Source: Pseudomonas sp. MRSN 12121
GTDB taxonomy: Bacteria; Pseudomonadota; Gammaproteobacteria; Pseudomonadales; Pseudomonadaceae
Length of the DNA: 64,000 nucleotides
Direction of reading: 5' to 3'
NCBI RefSeq assembly: GCF_000931465.1
Contig: NZ_CP010892.1
Coordinates: forward strand, 4,053,388-4,117,387
The position numbers and the translations under genes are program-made. The notes under the pieces are model-generated. The model searched no databases, was not told the DNA's origin, and saw only the letters and a program-made list of their open reading frames with translations. Within the stretch, counting starts at the first letter, position 1; the number at the start of each line of letters is the position of its first letter. Positions 52,546-61,676 of this stretch are shown piece by piece.

Positions 52546-52560
52546 TAATTAACTTATAAC
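52546..52560 (+). promoter_or_regulatory. AT-rich upstream box, copy 2
   Basis: TAATTAACTTATAAC, a 14-of-15 match to the box at 39694 and 64 bases before the leader motif (66 in the other copy). It is in the 416-base gap 52391-52806, otherwise without a gene. Confidence 0.45.
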
Positions 52561-52609
52561 TATTCAGACTTTTACACCGCGTATTTATACAAATATTGTT
52601 ACAGCCAGC

Positions 52610-52634
52610 ACCGACCACCCGACCAGGTGGAGGC
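52610..52634 (+). promoter_or_regulatory. Conserved leader motif, copy 3 (TonB receptor)
   Basis: ACCGACCACCCGA then CCAGGTGGAGGC, 173 bases before the TonB-receptor start. Eighteen of 25 positions match the copy at 46091. Confidence 0.5.
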
Positions 52635-52806
52635 CCACGGAACTGCATTTTTTCCGGCCGACACCACTCCACGGTCACTTGCCACACCCGAACCTGAAAC
52701 CGGCTCCCAGCCCCCCGCCGCCATGGCTTCGACGCCCTGGCTCCGGTCGCGCTCGGCCGGAAAAAAACAACGACGCCAACACCGCATCCACACACCGGGG
52801 TTCACC

Positions 52807-54945
52807 ATGCACAACTTCATCGCCCACCGCCTGACGCTGGCCGTATCGCTCGGCGCCGGGGTTTCCCTGAACCTGGCCGGCTGGCCGGCCCACGCCGCGG
52901 AAAACGGCGCCCTGCCCACGGTCACCGTCACCGCCGAACACCGCGCAGAGGACCTGCAGAAAGCGCCGCTGGCGATTTCCGCCTTCGACGAAAAGGCCCT
53001 GGACGACAAGCAGATCAAGAGCATCCGCGACCTCTCCGGGCAGGTGCCGAACCTCACGCTCAGCCGCCAGTCGATCTCCTACAGCGCACAGACCTACGGG
53101 ATCCGCGGCATCGGCGAGACCGACCCGATCCAGGAAGCGGCCGTGGCGGTCTACGCCGACGACCTGTACATCCCGCGGGCGATTTCCTCGATGCTCGACT
53201 TCAACGACGTCGAACGCGTCGAAGTGCTGCGCGGGCCCCAGGGCACGCTGTACGGACGCAACAGCAGCGCCGGCGCGATCCGCGTGATCACCCGCGACCC
53301 GACCCAGGAAACCCGGGGCTTCCTCGAACTCGGCGCCGGCGACTACGACGCGCGCAACGGCCGCCTGCTGATCAGCGGGCCGCTGGTGGACAACACCCTG
53401 TTCGGCAGCTTCTCGGCGATCCGCCTGAGCCGCGACGGCACGGTATCCAACCCGACCCGCGGCCAGGACGTGAACAACATCGACATCCAGTCGTACCGCG
53501 GCAAGCTGCGCTACAAGCCAGAGGATTCGCCCTGGGACGTGCAACTGACCCTGGCCGGCACCTTCGACCGCGGCGACACCACCAGCTACACGCCGTTCGA
53601 CGCCAACGGCCGCTTCGACAAGTTCAAGAGCTACAGCAGCCTCGACCCGAAGAACCGCCTCGACCAGGGCAGCTCGGTGCTGCGGGCGATCTACGCGATC
53701 GACGAGCACCTGAATTTCAAGTCGGTGACCGCCTACTCGGCGTTCGACCAGCCCGTGGACTACGACAACTCGGGGCAGGCGGCGCTGATCCAGAACAACC
53801 TGATCACCTACAAGCAGGACTACGCCACCCAGGAATTTCAGCTCAACGGCGACTATGAGCGGTTCAGTTTCAGCACCGGCCTGTACCTGTACCGCGAGAA
53901 GTTCGAGGCCGACCGCGACAACCTCACCTACTCGGTGGCACGCAACCGGGTGATCGGCCAGGGCCAGTACAGCACCACCAACACCGAGAGCTACGCGCTG
54001 TACGGCCAGGGCAGCTACAAGCTGACCCCGGAGCTGTCGCTGATCGCCGGGCTGCGCTTTACCCGCGAGCACAAGAACTTCGACTACGACAACGACGCCA
54101 TCACCCCTTCGCGGCAGGTGATCGGCAACAACTTCAGCGCCGAGTCGAGCAAGTCCTGGCAGTCCACCAGCCCGAAACTCGGCTTCGAATACGCCTGGAC
54201 CCCGCACCTGAACCAGTACGCCTACGTGGCCAAAGGCTTCAAGGCCGGCGGCTACGACAACCGCGCGCCGACCCGCGCCGCGGCCGAACAGGCGTTCTCC
54301 CCGGAAAACGTGACCACCTGGGAAACCGGCTTCAAGGGCGACTTCCTCGACCGCCGCCTGCGGGCCAACCTCGCGCTGTTCTACAACGACTACAAGGACC
54401 TGCAGACCAACGCCTACGACCCGGCGCTGGGGGTCAGCCTGCGCACCAACGTCGGCCAGGCGCACACCTACGGGGTCGAGCTGGAAACCCTCAGCGCCCT
54501 GACACCGGACCTGCAACTGACCTTCAACCTCGGCTACCTGCAAAGCCAGTACGACGACTTCGAGAACGCCAGCGGCGCCGGGGTCGACGCCAATGGCAAG
54601 CAGCTGGTGTTCTCGCCACGCTGGAACACCAGCGTCGGCCTCAACTACAGCATCCCCGCCGGCCTGCCCGGCACCTGGCTGGTGGGCACCGACGCGCAGT
54701 TCCAGACCAAGTCCTACGCCAACGCGCTGAACGATGACATCCAGGAAGTCCCCCAGCAGACCTTCTGGAACGCCAACACCCGCTACCTCTCCGGCGACGG
54801 CCACTGGACCACCACCCTGGCGGTGAAAAACCTGCTCGACCGCGCCTACCCGCAGTCGGTCGGCTACGTGCCTTCCAGCGGCGCCCGCTACTACGCCGTC
54901 AACGACCCGCGAACCCTCTTGCTGTCCGTGCGCTACGACCTCTGA
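52807..54945 (+). CDS. TonB-dependent outer-membrane receptor
   Basis: 712 residues. Signal peptide to about residue 30 (MHNFIAHRLTLAVSLGAGVS). The TonB box region is PTVTVTAEHRAEDLQKAP, followed by the plug with LRGPQGTLYGRNSSAGAIRV. The beta barrel ends in a final strand (RTLLLSVRYDL). Several internal features (DNSGQAALIQNN, long acidic loops) give no substrate clue. It follows the sulfur leader motif, so it may import a bulky organosulfur or amino compound. The start at 52807 is the first ATG before the signal peptide. Confidence 0.92.
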   Translation: MHNFIAHRLTLAVSLGAGVSLNLAGWPAHAAENGALPTVTVTAEHRAEDLQKAPLAISAFDEKALDDKQIKSIRDLSGQVPNLTLSRQSISYSAQTYGIRGIGETDPIQEAAVAVYADDLYIPRAISSMLDFNDVERVEVLRGPQGTLYGRNSSAGAIRVITRDPTQETRGFLELGAGDYDARNGRLLISGPLVDNTLFGSFSAIRLSRDGTVSNPTRGQDVNNIDIQSYRGKLRYKPEDSPWDVQLTLAGTFDRGDTTSYTPFDANGRFDKFKSYSSLDPKNRLDQGSSVLRAIYAIDEHLNFKSVTAYSAFDQPVDYDNSGQAALIQNNLITYKQDYATQEFQLNGDYERFSFSTGLYLYREKFEADRDNLTYSVARNRVIGQGQYSTTNTESYALYGQGSYKLTPELSLIAGLRFTREHKNFDYDNDAITPSRQVIGNNFSAESSKSWQSTSPKLGFEYAWTPHLNQYAYVAKGFKAGGYDNRAPTRAAAEQAFSPENVTTWETGFKGDFLDRRLRANLALFYNDYKDLQTNAYDPALGVSLRTNVGQAHTYGVELETLSALTPDLQLTFNLGYLQSQYDDFENASGAGVDANGKQLVFSPRWNTSVGLNYSIPAGLPGTWLVGTDAQFQTKSYANALNDDIQEVPQQTFWNANTRYLSGDGHWTTTLAVKNLLDRAYPQSVGYVPSSGARYYAVNDPRTLLLSVRYDL

Positions 54946-54981
54946 TCCCCGTTACCGGCAACCATGCCAAGGAGTGCTTTC

Positions 54982-56556
54982 ATGGCTTTCACCCGCAGAC
55001 AACTGATCTCCCGAATCGCCGCCGTCGGTGGCTATTCCGCCGCCGTCGGCGCCCTGGACGCCCTGGGCCTCGCGCCCCGGGCCGTGGCCGCAGGCTTTAC
55101 CCCCTTGCAGCTGGGCAGCAGCGGCAACGGCAAGCATGTGGTGGTGGTCGGCGCCGGGATTTCCGGCCTGGTCAGCGCCTACGAACTGCGCAAGGCCGGC
55201 TTTACCGTGACCATCCTCGAAGCCCGCGAACGGGTCGGCGGACGCAACTGGACCCTGCGCCGCGGCAGCAAGGTCGAGTTCGACGACGGCATCAGCCAGA
55301 CCGTGGACTTCGACGAGGGCCAATTCTTCAACGCCGGCCCGGCGCGCATTCCCAGCCATCACCAGACGCTGCTCGGCTACTGCCGCGAACTGGGGGTCGA
55401 GCTGCAAGTGCTGGTCAACAGCAGCCGCAACGCCCTGGCCCTGCCGGACGCCCGGCAGCCGGCGTTCCAGCTGCGCCAGGCGGTCAACGACACCCGCGGC
55501 CAGCTGTCGGAACTGCTGGCGCGCAGCGTCAGCCGCAAGGCCCTGGACCAGGACCTGAGCAGCGACGACCGCCAGGCGCTGCTGAATTTCCTCAAGGTCT
55601 ACGGCGACCTCAACGCCGACCTGCAGTACAAGGGCTCGGTGCGCTCGGGCTACAACCGCATCCCCGGCGCCGGCGACCAGACCGGCATCACCCGCGACCC
55701 GCTGTCGCTGCAGACGCTGCTCAACCCCAAGCTGTGGGGCGCGCTGGTGTTCGACGAGATCCCCGAGTTCTCCACCACCATGTTCCAGCCGGTGGGCGGC
55801 ATGGACCGCATTCCCCTGGCGTTCTACGCCAAGCTCAAGGACGCGGTGCGCTTCCACGCCGAGGTCAGCGATATCCAGACCTCGGAACACGGCAGCCGCA
55901 TCACCTACAAGGATCGCCAGAGCGGCAAGACCCAGACCCTGGACGCCGACTACGCTATCGTCACCGTGCCGCTGCCGCTGCTCGCGCGGCTGCCGAACAA
56001 CTTCACTGCGCCGTTCAAGGAGGCGATCCGCACGGCCCAGAGCGACCAGGCGAACAAGGTGGCGTGGCAGTCGCCGCGCTTCTGGGAGACCGACTTCAAC
56101 ATCTATGGCGGGCTGTCGTACCTGGACCACGAGGTCAAGGGCCTGTGGTACCCCAGCGACCGCCTGAACAGCGAGCAAGGCATCCTGATCGCCGCCTACA
56201 ACATCGCCGAGGCCGCCCAGGCGTTCTGCCAGAAACCCCTGGTCGAGCAGTTCGCTTCCTCGCGCCAGGCGGTCGAGCTGCTGCACCCCGGGCACAGCGC
56301 CAAGCTGCACAAGCCGGTGGCGATCAACTGGTCCAAGGTGCCCTTCAGCAAGGGGCCGTGGATCGTCAACGACGAGGTCGGCGAGCACGCCTACCAGATC
56401 CTCAACCAGCCCCAGGGCCGCACCTACCTGGCCAGCGACGCCCTGGCCCACGGCGGCGTCGGCATCTGGCAGAACAGCGCCGCCGACTCGGCGCGACGCA
56501 TCGTCAGCCTGATCGGCCGCCATGCCGAACGCCAGCAGGCGGGTGTCGCCGCCTGA
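54982..56556 (+). CDS. Tat-exported flavin amine oxidase (L-amino-acid-oxidase-like)
   Basis: 524 residues. The twin-arginine leader FTRRQLISRIAAVGGYSAAV is at residues 3-22. The FAD dinucleotide motif is VVVVGAGISGLVSAYEL (53-69), followed by EARERVGGRNW, the GG motif of monoamine-oxidase-like flavoenzymes. Near the C-terminus is TYLASDALAHGGVGIWQNSA. It would oxidise an amine or L-amino acid in the periplasm to an imine and hydrogen peroxide. The start at 54982 has AAGGAG 7 bases upstream; an ATG 18 bases earlier forms that site. It is followed by a RidA-like protein. Confidence 0.88.
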   Translation: MAFTRRQLISRIAAVGGYSAAVGALDALGLAPRAVAAGFTPLQLGSSGNGKHVVVVGAGISGLVSAYELRKAGFTVTILEARERVGGRNWTLRRGSKVEFDDGISQTVDFDEGQFFNAGPARIPSHHQTLLGYCRELGVELQVLVNSSRNALALPDARQPAFQLRQAVNDTRGQLSELLARSVSRKALDQDLSSDDRQALLNFLKVYGDLNADLQYKGSVRSGYNRIPGAGDQTGITRDPLSLQTLLNPKLWGALVFDEIPEFSTTMFQPVGGMDRIPLAFYAKLKDAVRFHAEVSDIQTSEHGSRITYKDRQSGKTQTLDADYAIVTVPLPLLARLPNNFTAPFKEAIRTAQSDQANKVAWQSPRFWETDFNIYGGLSYLDHEVKGLWYPSDRLNSEQGILIAAYNIAEAAQAFCQKPLVEQFASSRQAVELLHPGHSAKLHKPVAINWSKVPFSKGPWIVNDEVGEHAYQILNQPQGRTYLASDALAHGGVGIWQNSAADSARRIVSLIGRHAERQQAGVAA

Positions 56557-56608
56557 CTGTTCCCACTGACCTCCAGCCGATTTTTTTAAGCGCAAGAAGG
56601 ACCGACCG

Positions 56609-57106
56609 ATGAAAACCATCACTCTGCTCACAGGACTGCTCATGACCGCCACCGCCTTCGCCAGCCACGCCGACGAGATCAAGCGCATCGCCCTGCCCAA
56701 CTCCGACTTTCCGATTTCCCTGGCGGTGGCGGTGCCGGCGCAGACCGACCTGCTGTTCGTCAGCGGCCTGCTCGCCGACTTGCACGACCCCAAGGCGCCC
56801 AAGGATTCCTTCGCCGCCTATGGCGACACCGCGACCCAGACCACCTCGATCCTCAACAAGCTCAAGGGCGTGCTGAACAGCCAGGGCCTCGGCCTGGGCG
56901 ACGTGATCCAGCTGCGGGTGTTCCTGGTGGGCGACCCGGCCAAGGGCGGCAAGCTCGACTTCGCCGGCCTGCAGCAGGGCTACACGCCATTCTTCGGCAG
57001 CGCCGAACAGCCCAACAAACCGGCGCGCACCGCGATCCAGGTAGTGGCCCTGCCGCTGCCCGGCGGCCTGGTGGAAATCGAAGCCGTCGCCGCGCGCAAG
57101 CCGTGA
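56609..57106 (+). CDS. RidA-family (YjgF/UK114) imine deaminase with signal peptide
   Basis: 165 residues. A clear signal peptide MKTITLLTGLLMTATAFASHADE is followed by the RidA fold: LLFVSGLLADLH, the mid-helix DTATQTTSILNKLKGVLNSQ, LGDVIQLRVFLVGD, and the C-terminal PARTAIQVVALPLPGGLVEI, which keeps the Arg that binds the substrate carboxylate. RidA proteins hydrolyse reactive imines/enamines. Export is unusual and matches its neighbour, an exported amine oxidase that makes imines. It starts 52 bases after the oxidase stop. Confidence 0.86.
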   Translation: MKTITLLTGLLMTATAFASHADEIKRIALPNSDFPISLAVAVPAQTDLLFVSGLLADLHDPKAPKDSFAAYGDTATQTTSILNKLKGVLNSQGLGLGDVIQLRVFLVGDPAKGGKLDFAGLQQGYTPFFGSAEQPNKPARTAIQVVALPLPGGLVEIEAVAARKP

Positions 57107-57139
57107 CCCGGCCCCCCGCCGACCTCCAGGAGCCTTCTC

Positions 57140-59629
57140 ATGCCCAAGCGTCCAACCGTCCGTCCCGCCTCGTTCCTGCGCCCGCTGCGGCTGCCGCTGT
57201 CGCTGGCCTGCGGGCTGGCCTCGTTCACCCTAGCGGCCGCCGAAAGCGCCTCGCCCACCCTCGGCACGGTGGTGGTCACGGGCAACCGTGGCACCGCCGA
57301 ACGCACCGTGACCACCAGCCCGACGCCGATCGACGTGGTCACCGGCGAACAATTGCGCGCAGTGGGCAAGCCCAGCCTGCTGGAAGCGCTGAGCAAGTTC
57401 ATCCCGTCGTTCAACCTGCCCGACCGCGCCGGCTGGGACGCCAGCGGCGTGGTGCGCTCGCCGACCCTGCGCGGGCTCACCGCCTCCCACGTACTGGTGC
57501 TGGTCAACGGCAAGCGCCGGCACACCAGCGCCACCCTGAACATCAACGGCATCAACAGCGGCGCGGCGCCCAGCGACCTCGACCTGATCCCCGTGGCGGC
57601 CATCGACCACATCGAGGTGCTGCGCGACGGTGCGGCGGCGCAGTACGGCTCGGATGCGATTTCCGGGGTGATCAACATCATCCTCAAGCAGACCACCGAC
57701 GGCAGCTCCGACACCACCCTCGGCCAGGGCTACGACGGCAAGCGCGGCACCGCCCAGGAAGCGCTCAACTACGGCTTCCAGGTCGGCGAGGCCGGGGTGC
57801 TCAACGTCTCGCTGGACACCCGTTACCAGGAGCGTGACAACAAGGCCGGCAGCAACGGCTACAGCAACCACTACTACCCCCAGGCCGACGGCTCGCCCGA
57901 CCCGCGCGAAGCCGGCGCCAGCCACCACACCTACAAGGGCTACGGCCTGCCCCGCAGCCAGTTGGCCGATGTCGGCTACAACCTCGACCTGCCGCTGGGC
58001 GACGACCTGACGCTGTATTCGTTCTCGACCCTGGCCACCCGGGAGAACAACGACGGGCAGAACTTCCGCCTGCCCAACGGCCGCAACACCATCACCACCG
58101 GCCCCAACGGCTACCCCGACGGCTACAGCCCCTACTGGCTGGTCAACGAGACCGACTTCCAGTCGGCCTTCGGCGCCCGCGGCGAGGCCTTCGATGGCTG
58201 GGCCTGGGACCTGAGCAGCACCTACGGGCGCAACTACGCCAAGCAGCGCACCTACGACAACCAGAACCCGTCGCTGGGGGAAAACACCCCGAACAAGTTC
58301 ACCTCGGGCATCTATATCGCCGACCAGCTGACCAGCAACCTGGACCTGAAGAACAGCTATGACATCGGCCTGGCCAAGCCGCTGGACGTGGCGTTCGGCT
58401 TCGAGCACCGGCGCGAAAGCTACGAGACCCGCGCCGGTTCCGAAGCCTCCTACATCGACGGCGGCTACGTGTTCCCCGCCGGCCATCCGCGCGCCGGGCA
58501 GCGCCCCGACCCGGGCGCCCAGGTGACCAACGGCATCAGCCCCGAGGACGCCCAGAAGATCAGCCGCAACAGCGTCGCCAGCTACATCGACCTGGGCTTC
58601 TACCCGGTGGAGCAGTGGTACGTCGGCCTGGCCGCGCGCTACGAGCACTACAACGAAGGCGTGGGCGCCACCCGCAGCGGCAAGCTCAGCACCCGCTACG
58701 AGTTCAACCCGCTGTTCTCGGTGCGCGGCACCCTGAGCAACGGCTTTCGCGCGCCGTCGCTGGCCAACCAGATCTTCACCGCGCGCTCGACCGGCTTCGA
58801 CACCATCAATGGCGTCTACCAGTCGTACAACTACGTGATCCTGCCGGTGGACTCGGCCGGTGCCCAGGCCCTGGGCGCGCAGTCGCTGAAACCGGAGCGC
58901 TCGACCAACTTCAGCCTCGGCTTCGCCCTGACCCCCAGCGACGACCTGAGCCTGACCGTGGACGGCTACGTGATCAACCTGCGCGACCGCCTGGTGCTCA
59001 GCGAGCGCTTCCAGGGCCCGGGCGTGGCCGCCCTGCTCGACAGCATCGGCGTGCCCGCCACCGCCGGCGCCCAGTACTTCACCAACGGCGCCGACACCCG
59101 CACCTCGGGGGTCGACGTGGTGGGCAACTACCGCCAGGACCTGGCGCGCTACGGCGCGGTGAAATGGACCGCGGCGCTGAACTACAACCACACGCAGATC
59201 CTCAGCGTCAACGACACCCCCGCGCAGCTGAGTGCCCTGGGCAGCGGCTTCCAGCTGCTCGGCCGGCAGTCGCGGGCGCTGATCAGCAAGACCACCCCCA
59301 GCAGCAAGATGATCTTCTCCGCCGACTGGGCGATCCAGGACTTCGACGTCAACCTGCGGCTGACCCGCTACGGCACCTACACCGAGGTCAACAGCTCCAG
59401 CGACCCGAGCCTGGACCGCGACTACTCGGCCAAGTGGATCACCGACCTGGACGTGGCCTACAACATCGACAAACAGCTGACGGTGGCCGTGGGCGCGCAG
59501 AACCTGTTCGACAAGTACCCGGACCACATCGGCGTGAGCAACTCCTCGTTCGGCGACAACTGGGGCAGCTACTCGCCCTTCGGCTTCACCGGCGGTTACT
59601 ACTACACCCGCCTGCAATACGCGTTCTGA
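57140..59629 (+). CDS. TonB-dependent outer-membrane receptor
   Basis: 829 residues. Signal peptide to about residue 33 (LPLSLACGLASFTLAAAES). The TonB box is TLGTVVVTGNRGTAERTVTT, the plug has VLVNGKRRHTSATLNINGIN and LRDGAAAQYGSDAISGVINI. The barrel carries long loops rich in Asn, Gly, Tyr and ends with YYTRLQYAF, a terminal Phe. It begins 33 bases after the RidA stop, so it is probably in the same transcript. The loop composition suggests a small polar ligand other than a siderophore. Confidence 0.92.
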   Translation: MPKRPTVRPASFLRPLRLPLSLACGLASFTLAAAESASPTLGTVVVTGNRGTAERTVTTSPTPIDVVTGEQLRAVGKPSLLEALSKFIPSFNLPDRAGWDASGVVRSPTLRGLTASHVLVLVNGKRRHTSATLNINGINSGAAPSDLDLIPVAAIDHIEVLRDGAAAQYGSDAISGVINIILKQTTDGSSDTTLGQGYDGKRGTAQEALNYGFQVGEAGVLNVSLDTRYQERDNKAGSNGYSNHYYPQADGSPDPREAGASHHTYKGYGLPRSQLADVGYNLDLPLGDDLTLYSFSTLATRENNDGQNFRLPNGRNTITTGPNGYPDGYSPYWLVNETDFQSAFGARGEAFDGWAWDLSSTYGRNYAKQRTYDNQNPSLGENTPNKFTSGIYIADQLTSNLDLKNSYDIGLAKPLDVAFGFEHRRESYETRAGSEASYIDGGYVFPAGHPRAGQRPDPGAQVTNGISPEDAQKISRNSVASYIDLGFYPVEQWYVGLAARYEHYNEGVGATRSGKLSTRYEFNPLFSVRGTLSNGFRAPSLANQIFTARSTGFDTINGVYQSYNYVILPVDSAGAQALGAQSLKPERSTNFSLGFALTPSDDLSLTVDGYVINLRDRLVLSERFQGPGVAALLDSIGVPATAGAQYFTNGADTRTSGVDVVGNYRQDLARYGAVKWTAALNYNHTQILSVNDTPAQLSALGSGFQLLGRQSRALISKTTPSSKMIFSADWAIQDFDVNLRLTRYGTYTEVNSSSDPSLDRDYSAKWITDLDVAYNIDKQLTVAVGAQNLFDKYPDHIGVSNSSFGDNWGSYSPFGFTGGYYYTRLQYAF

Positions 59630-59856
59630 GGGCGGCCCCGACGCCCTCGGTGGCGGCAGGCCATCACGCCCCGCCAAGGGCCTCGACGGCACAACGCAAG
59701 CGCTCTGCGCCAGGGCTTTTGCGTTTGTGCGCCGCTTTTGCCGTTCTGTGCGACAGATCGCACTTTCAGGACTCCCGTCGCGCGCCTGCATGGTGTTAGG
59801 TTGGGAAGGTTTCTGTGTGATAGCCCAGATAATTCTTAATGCAAGGAAAGCCCGTC

Positions 59857-61596
59857 ATGAACTTCCCCCTCAAACAGCTGGCCGCGGCCACCCTGATGCT
59901 CGCCAGCCTGTCGGCGTACACCACGGCCGCCCAGGCCAATATCACCCCGCAGCAGAGCGCGGCGATTCTCAAGAGTTTCGCTGACGCCCAAGTCAGCGAT
60001 TTCCGCCAGTTCCTCGCCACCCTGGCCAAGAACGAAGCCGGCCAGGGCGCCAACCTCGGCCCGGCCATCGGCGCGTTTCTCGACAACAAGACCCTCACCG
60101 CCGAGCAGCAGGACGAAATCCATCGCCTGCTCGGCCTGTATGCGCGGGTGAAATACGGCAAGGCCGCGACCCAGACCCTGATCGAACTGGTGGCCATCCC
60201 GACGGTACGCGCCGACGGCGTGCCGCAGCACGAGAACCCCGAGTTCCTGAAGATCGCCGACAAGATCAAGGGCCTGGCCGAGGCCTTCGACCTGAAGTTC
60301 CGCAACGTCGACAACCGCGTCTACGAGATTTCCCTCGACGGCAGCGGCGAAGAAGTGGTGGGCATCCACGCCCACGCCGACGTGGTGCCGGTGACCCCGG
60401 AAAACTGGGTGCTGCAGGACGGCACCAAGCTCGACCCGTTCAAGGTCACCCAGGTAGGCGACCGCATGTACGGCCGCGGCACCGAGGACGACAAGAACGG
60501 CATCGTGGTCGCCCTCTATGCGATGAAGATCATCAAGGAAGAAAAACTGCCCCTGGCGCGCAACTTCAAGCTGCTGGTGGACACCACCGAGGAAACCACC
60601 GGCGACGCCATCCCCTACTACTTCGAACGCAACCCGACGCCCAACTACAACCTGGCGCTGGACGGCGGCTATCCGGTGGTGATTGCCGAAAAAGGCTACG
60701 GCACCGTGATGGCCAGCTTTGCCCGGCGTACGGCCGAGGGCAAGGGCGCGGAGATCGTCTCGCTGACCGGCGGCCTGGCCACCAACCAGATCCCCGGCGC
60801 CTCGGTCGCCACCCTGGTCACTGACCAGCCGGCCAAGCTGGCCGCGGCCCTGCAACAGGCCGGCAGCGACTACGCCAAGCGCCACGGCGGCGACTTCAGC
60901 GTGGCCGCCAAGGTCGACGGCAAGGACGTCAAGCTGACGGTCACCGGGGTCTCCGCCCACTCCTCCGAGCCGCAGTCCGGGGTCAACCCGGTGGCGCGCA
61001 TGCTCGACTTCATCAACGGCCTGAACGGCAAGGTCGCGCTCAAGCACAACCACATCACCGACGCGGCCCGCTACGCCGCCGACAACTGGGGCCTGGACTA
61101 CCTGGGCGGCAAACTGGGGATCGGTTTCTCCGACGACTTCATGGGCCCGCTGACCACCTCCCTGACCTACGTCGGGCAGGATGAAAAAGCCTTCAAGCTG
61201 GCGGTCAACCTGCGGGTGCCCAAAGGCAAGACGCCGGAGGCGCTGAAGCAGGAAATCGCCGACAAGCTGGCGGCCTGGAGCAAGAAGAGCCACGTCGCGG
61301 TGAACTTCGACTACAAGATCGCCGAACCGATGTACCGCAACCCCGAGGGCGAATGGGTCAAGGCGCTGCTGGCGGTGGCCAGCGAGAACCTGGGCATGGA
61401 GCACAAGTTCGGCACCTCCGCCGGCGCCACCTCGGTGCACGAGCTGCCCAATGGCGTGCAATTCGGCCTGGCGCGTCCGGAGGCCAAGTACACCGGCCAC
61501 ACCGACAACGAGTTCAAGACCACCGAGCAGTTCCTGCTGGACTTGCAAATCGTCACCGAAATGGTCGGCCGCATCGGCCAGCTGCCAAAACTCTGA
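59857..61596 (+). CDS. Exported M20-family metallopeptidase/dipeptidase
   Basis: 579 residues. Signal peptide MNFPLKQLAAATLMLASLSA..AQA. The two-zinc site of M20 peptidases: H173 and D175 (HAHADVVPV), D211/D212 (GRGTEDDKNG), E245/E246 (DTTEETTGD), and a His in the C-terminal SVHELPNG region. The PepV/carnosinase-like layout with an inserted lid domain (KVDGKDVKLTVTGVSAHSSE) is present. It would release amino acids from dipeptides or acylated amino acids in the periplasm, feeding the oxidase. The start at 59857 has AAGGAAAG upstream. Confidence 0.9.
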   Translation: MNFPLKQLAAATLMLASLSAYTTAAQANITPQQSAAILKSFADAQVSDFRQFLATLAKNEAGQGANLGPAIGAFLDNKTLTAEQQDEIHRLLGLYARVKYGKAATQTLIELVAIPTVRADGVPQHENPEFLKIADKIKGLAEAFDLKFRNVDNRVYEISLDGSGEEVVGIHAHADVVPVTPENWVLQDGTKLDPFKVTQVGDRMYGRGTEDDKNGIVVALYAMKIIKEEKLPLARNFKLLVDTTEETTGDAIPYYFERNPTPNYNLALDGGYPVVIAEKGYGTVMASFARRTAEGKGAEIVSLTGGLATNQIPGASVATLVTDQPAKLAAALQQAGSDYAKRHGGDFSVAAKVDGKDVKLTVTGVSAHSSEPQSGVNPVARMLDFINGLNGKVALKHNHITDAARYAADNWGLDYLGGKLGIGFSDDFMGPLTTSLTYVGQDEKAFKLAVNLRVPKGKTPEALKQEIADKLAAWSKKSHVAVNFDYKIAEPMYRNPEGEWVKALLAVASENLGMEHKFGTSAGATSVHELPNGVQFGLARPEAKYTGHTDNEFKTTEQFLLDLQIVTEMVGRIGQLPKL

Positions 61597-61604
61597 GTGA
61601 TGCC

Positions 61605-61625
61605 GGGCGCGAAAAATCCGCGCCC
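61605..61625 (+). terminator. Hairpin after the M20 peptidase
   Basis: A 7-base-pair stem GGGCGCG / CGCGCCC 9 bases after the stop. No clear T-run; may be weak. Confidence 0.4.
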
Positions 61626-61676
61626 TGATGTGAGATAAATGGCCTTCGATTCTTTTGCACTGCGTGCAACAGAATT

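Noticed and set aside
57230..59791. Open frame of more than 800 codons on the minus strand
   Set aside because: It is the mirror of the TonB-receptor gene, a usual effect of high G+C codon use; it has no ribosome site or family features and the plus-strand protein is clearly real.
61597..61676. Prophage attachment site at the phage/host boundary
   Set aside because: No tRNA end or direct repeat could be recognised, and the other end of the element is outside the window.
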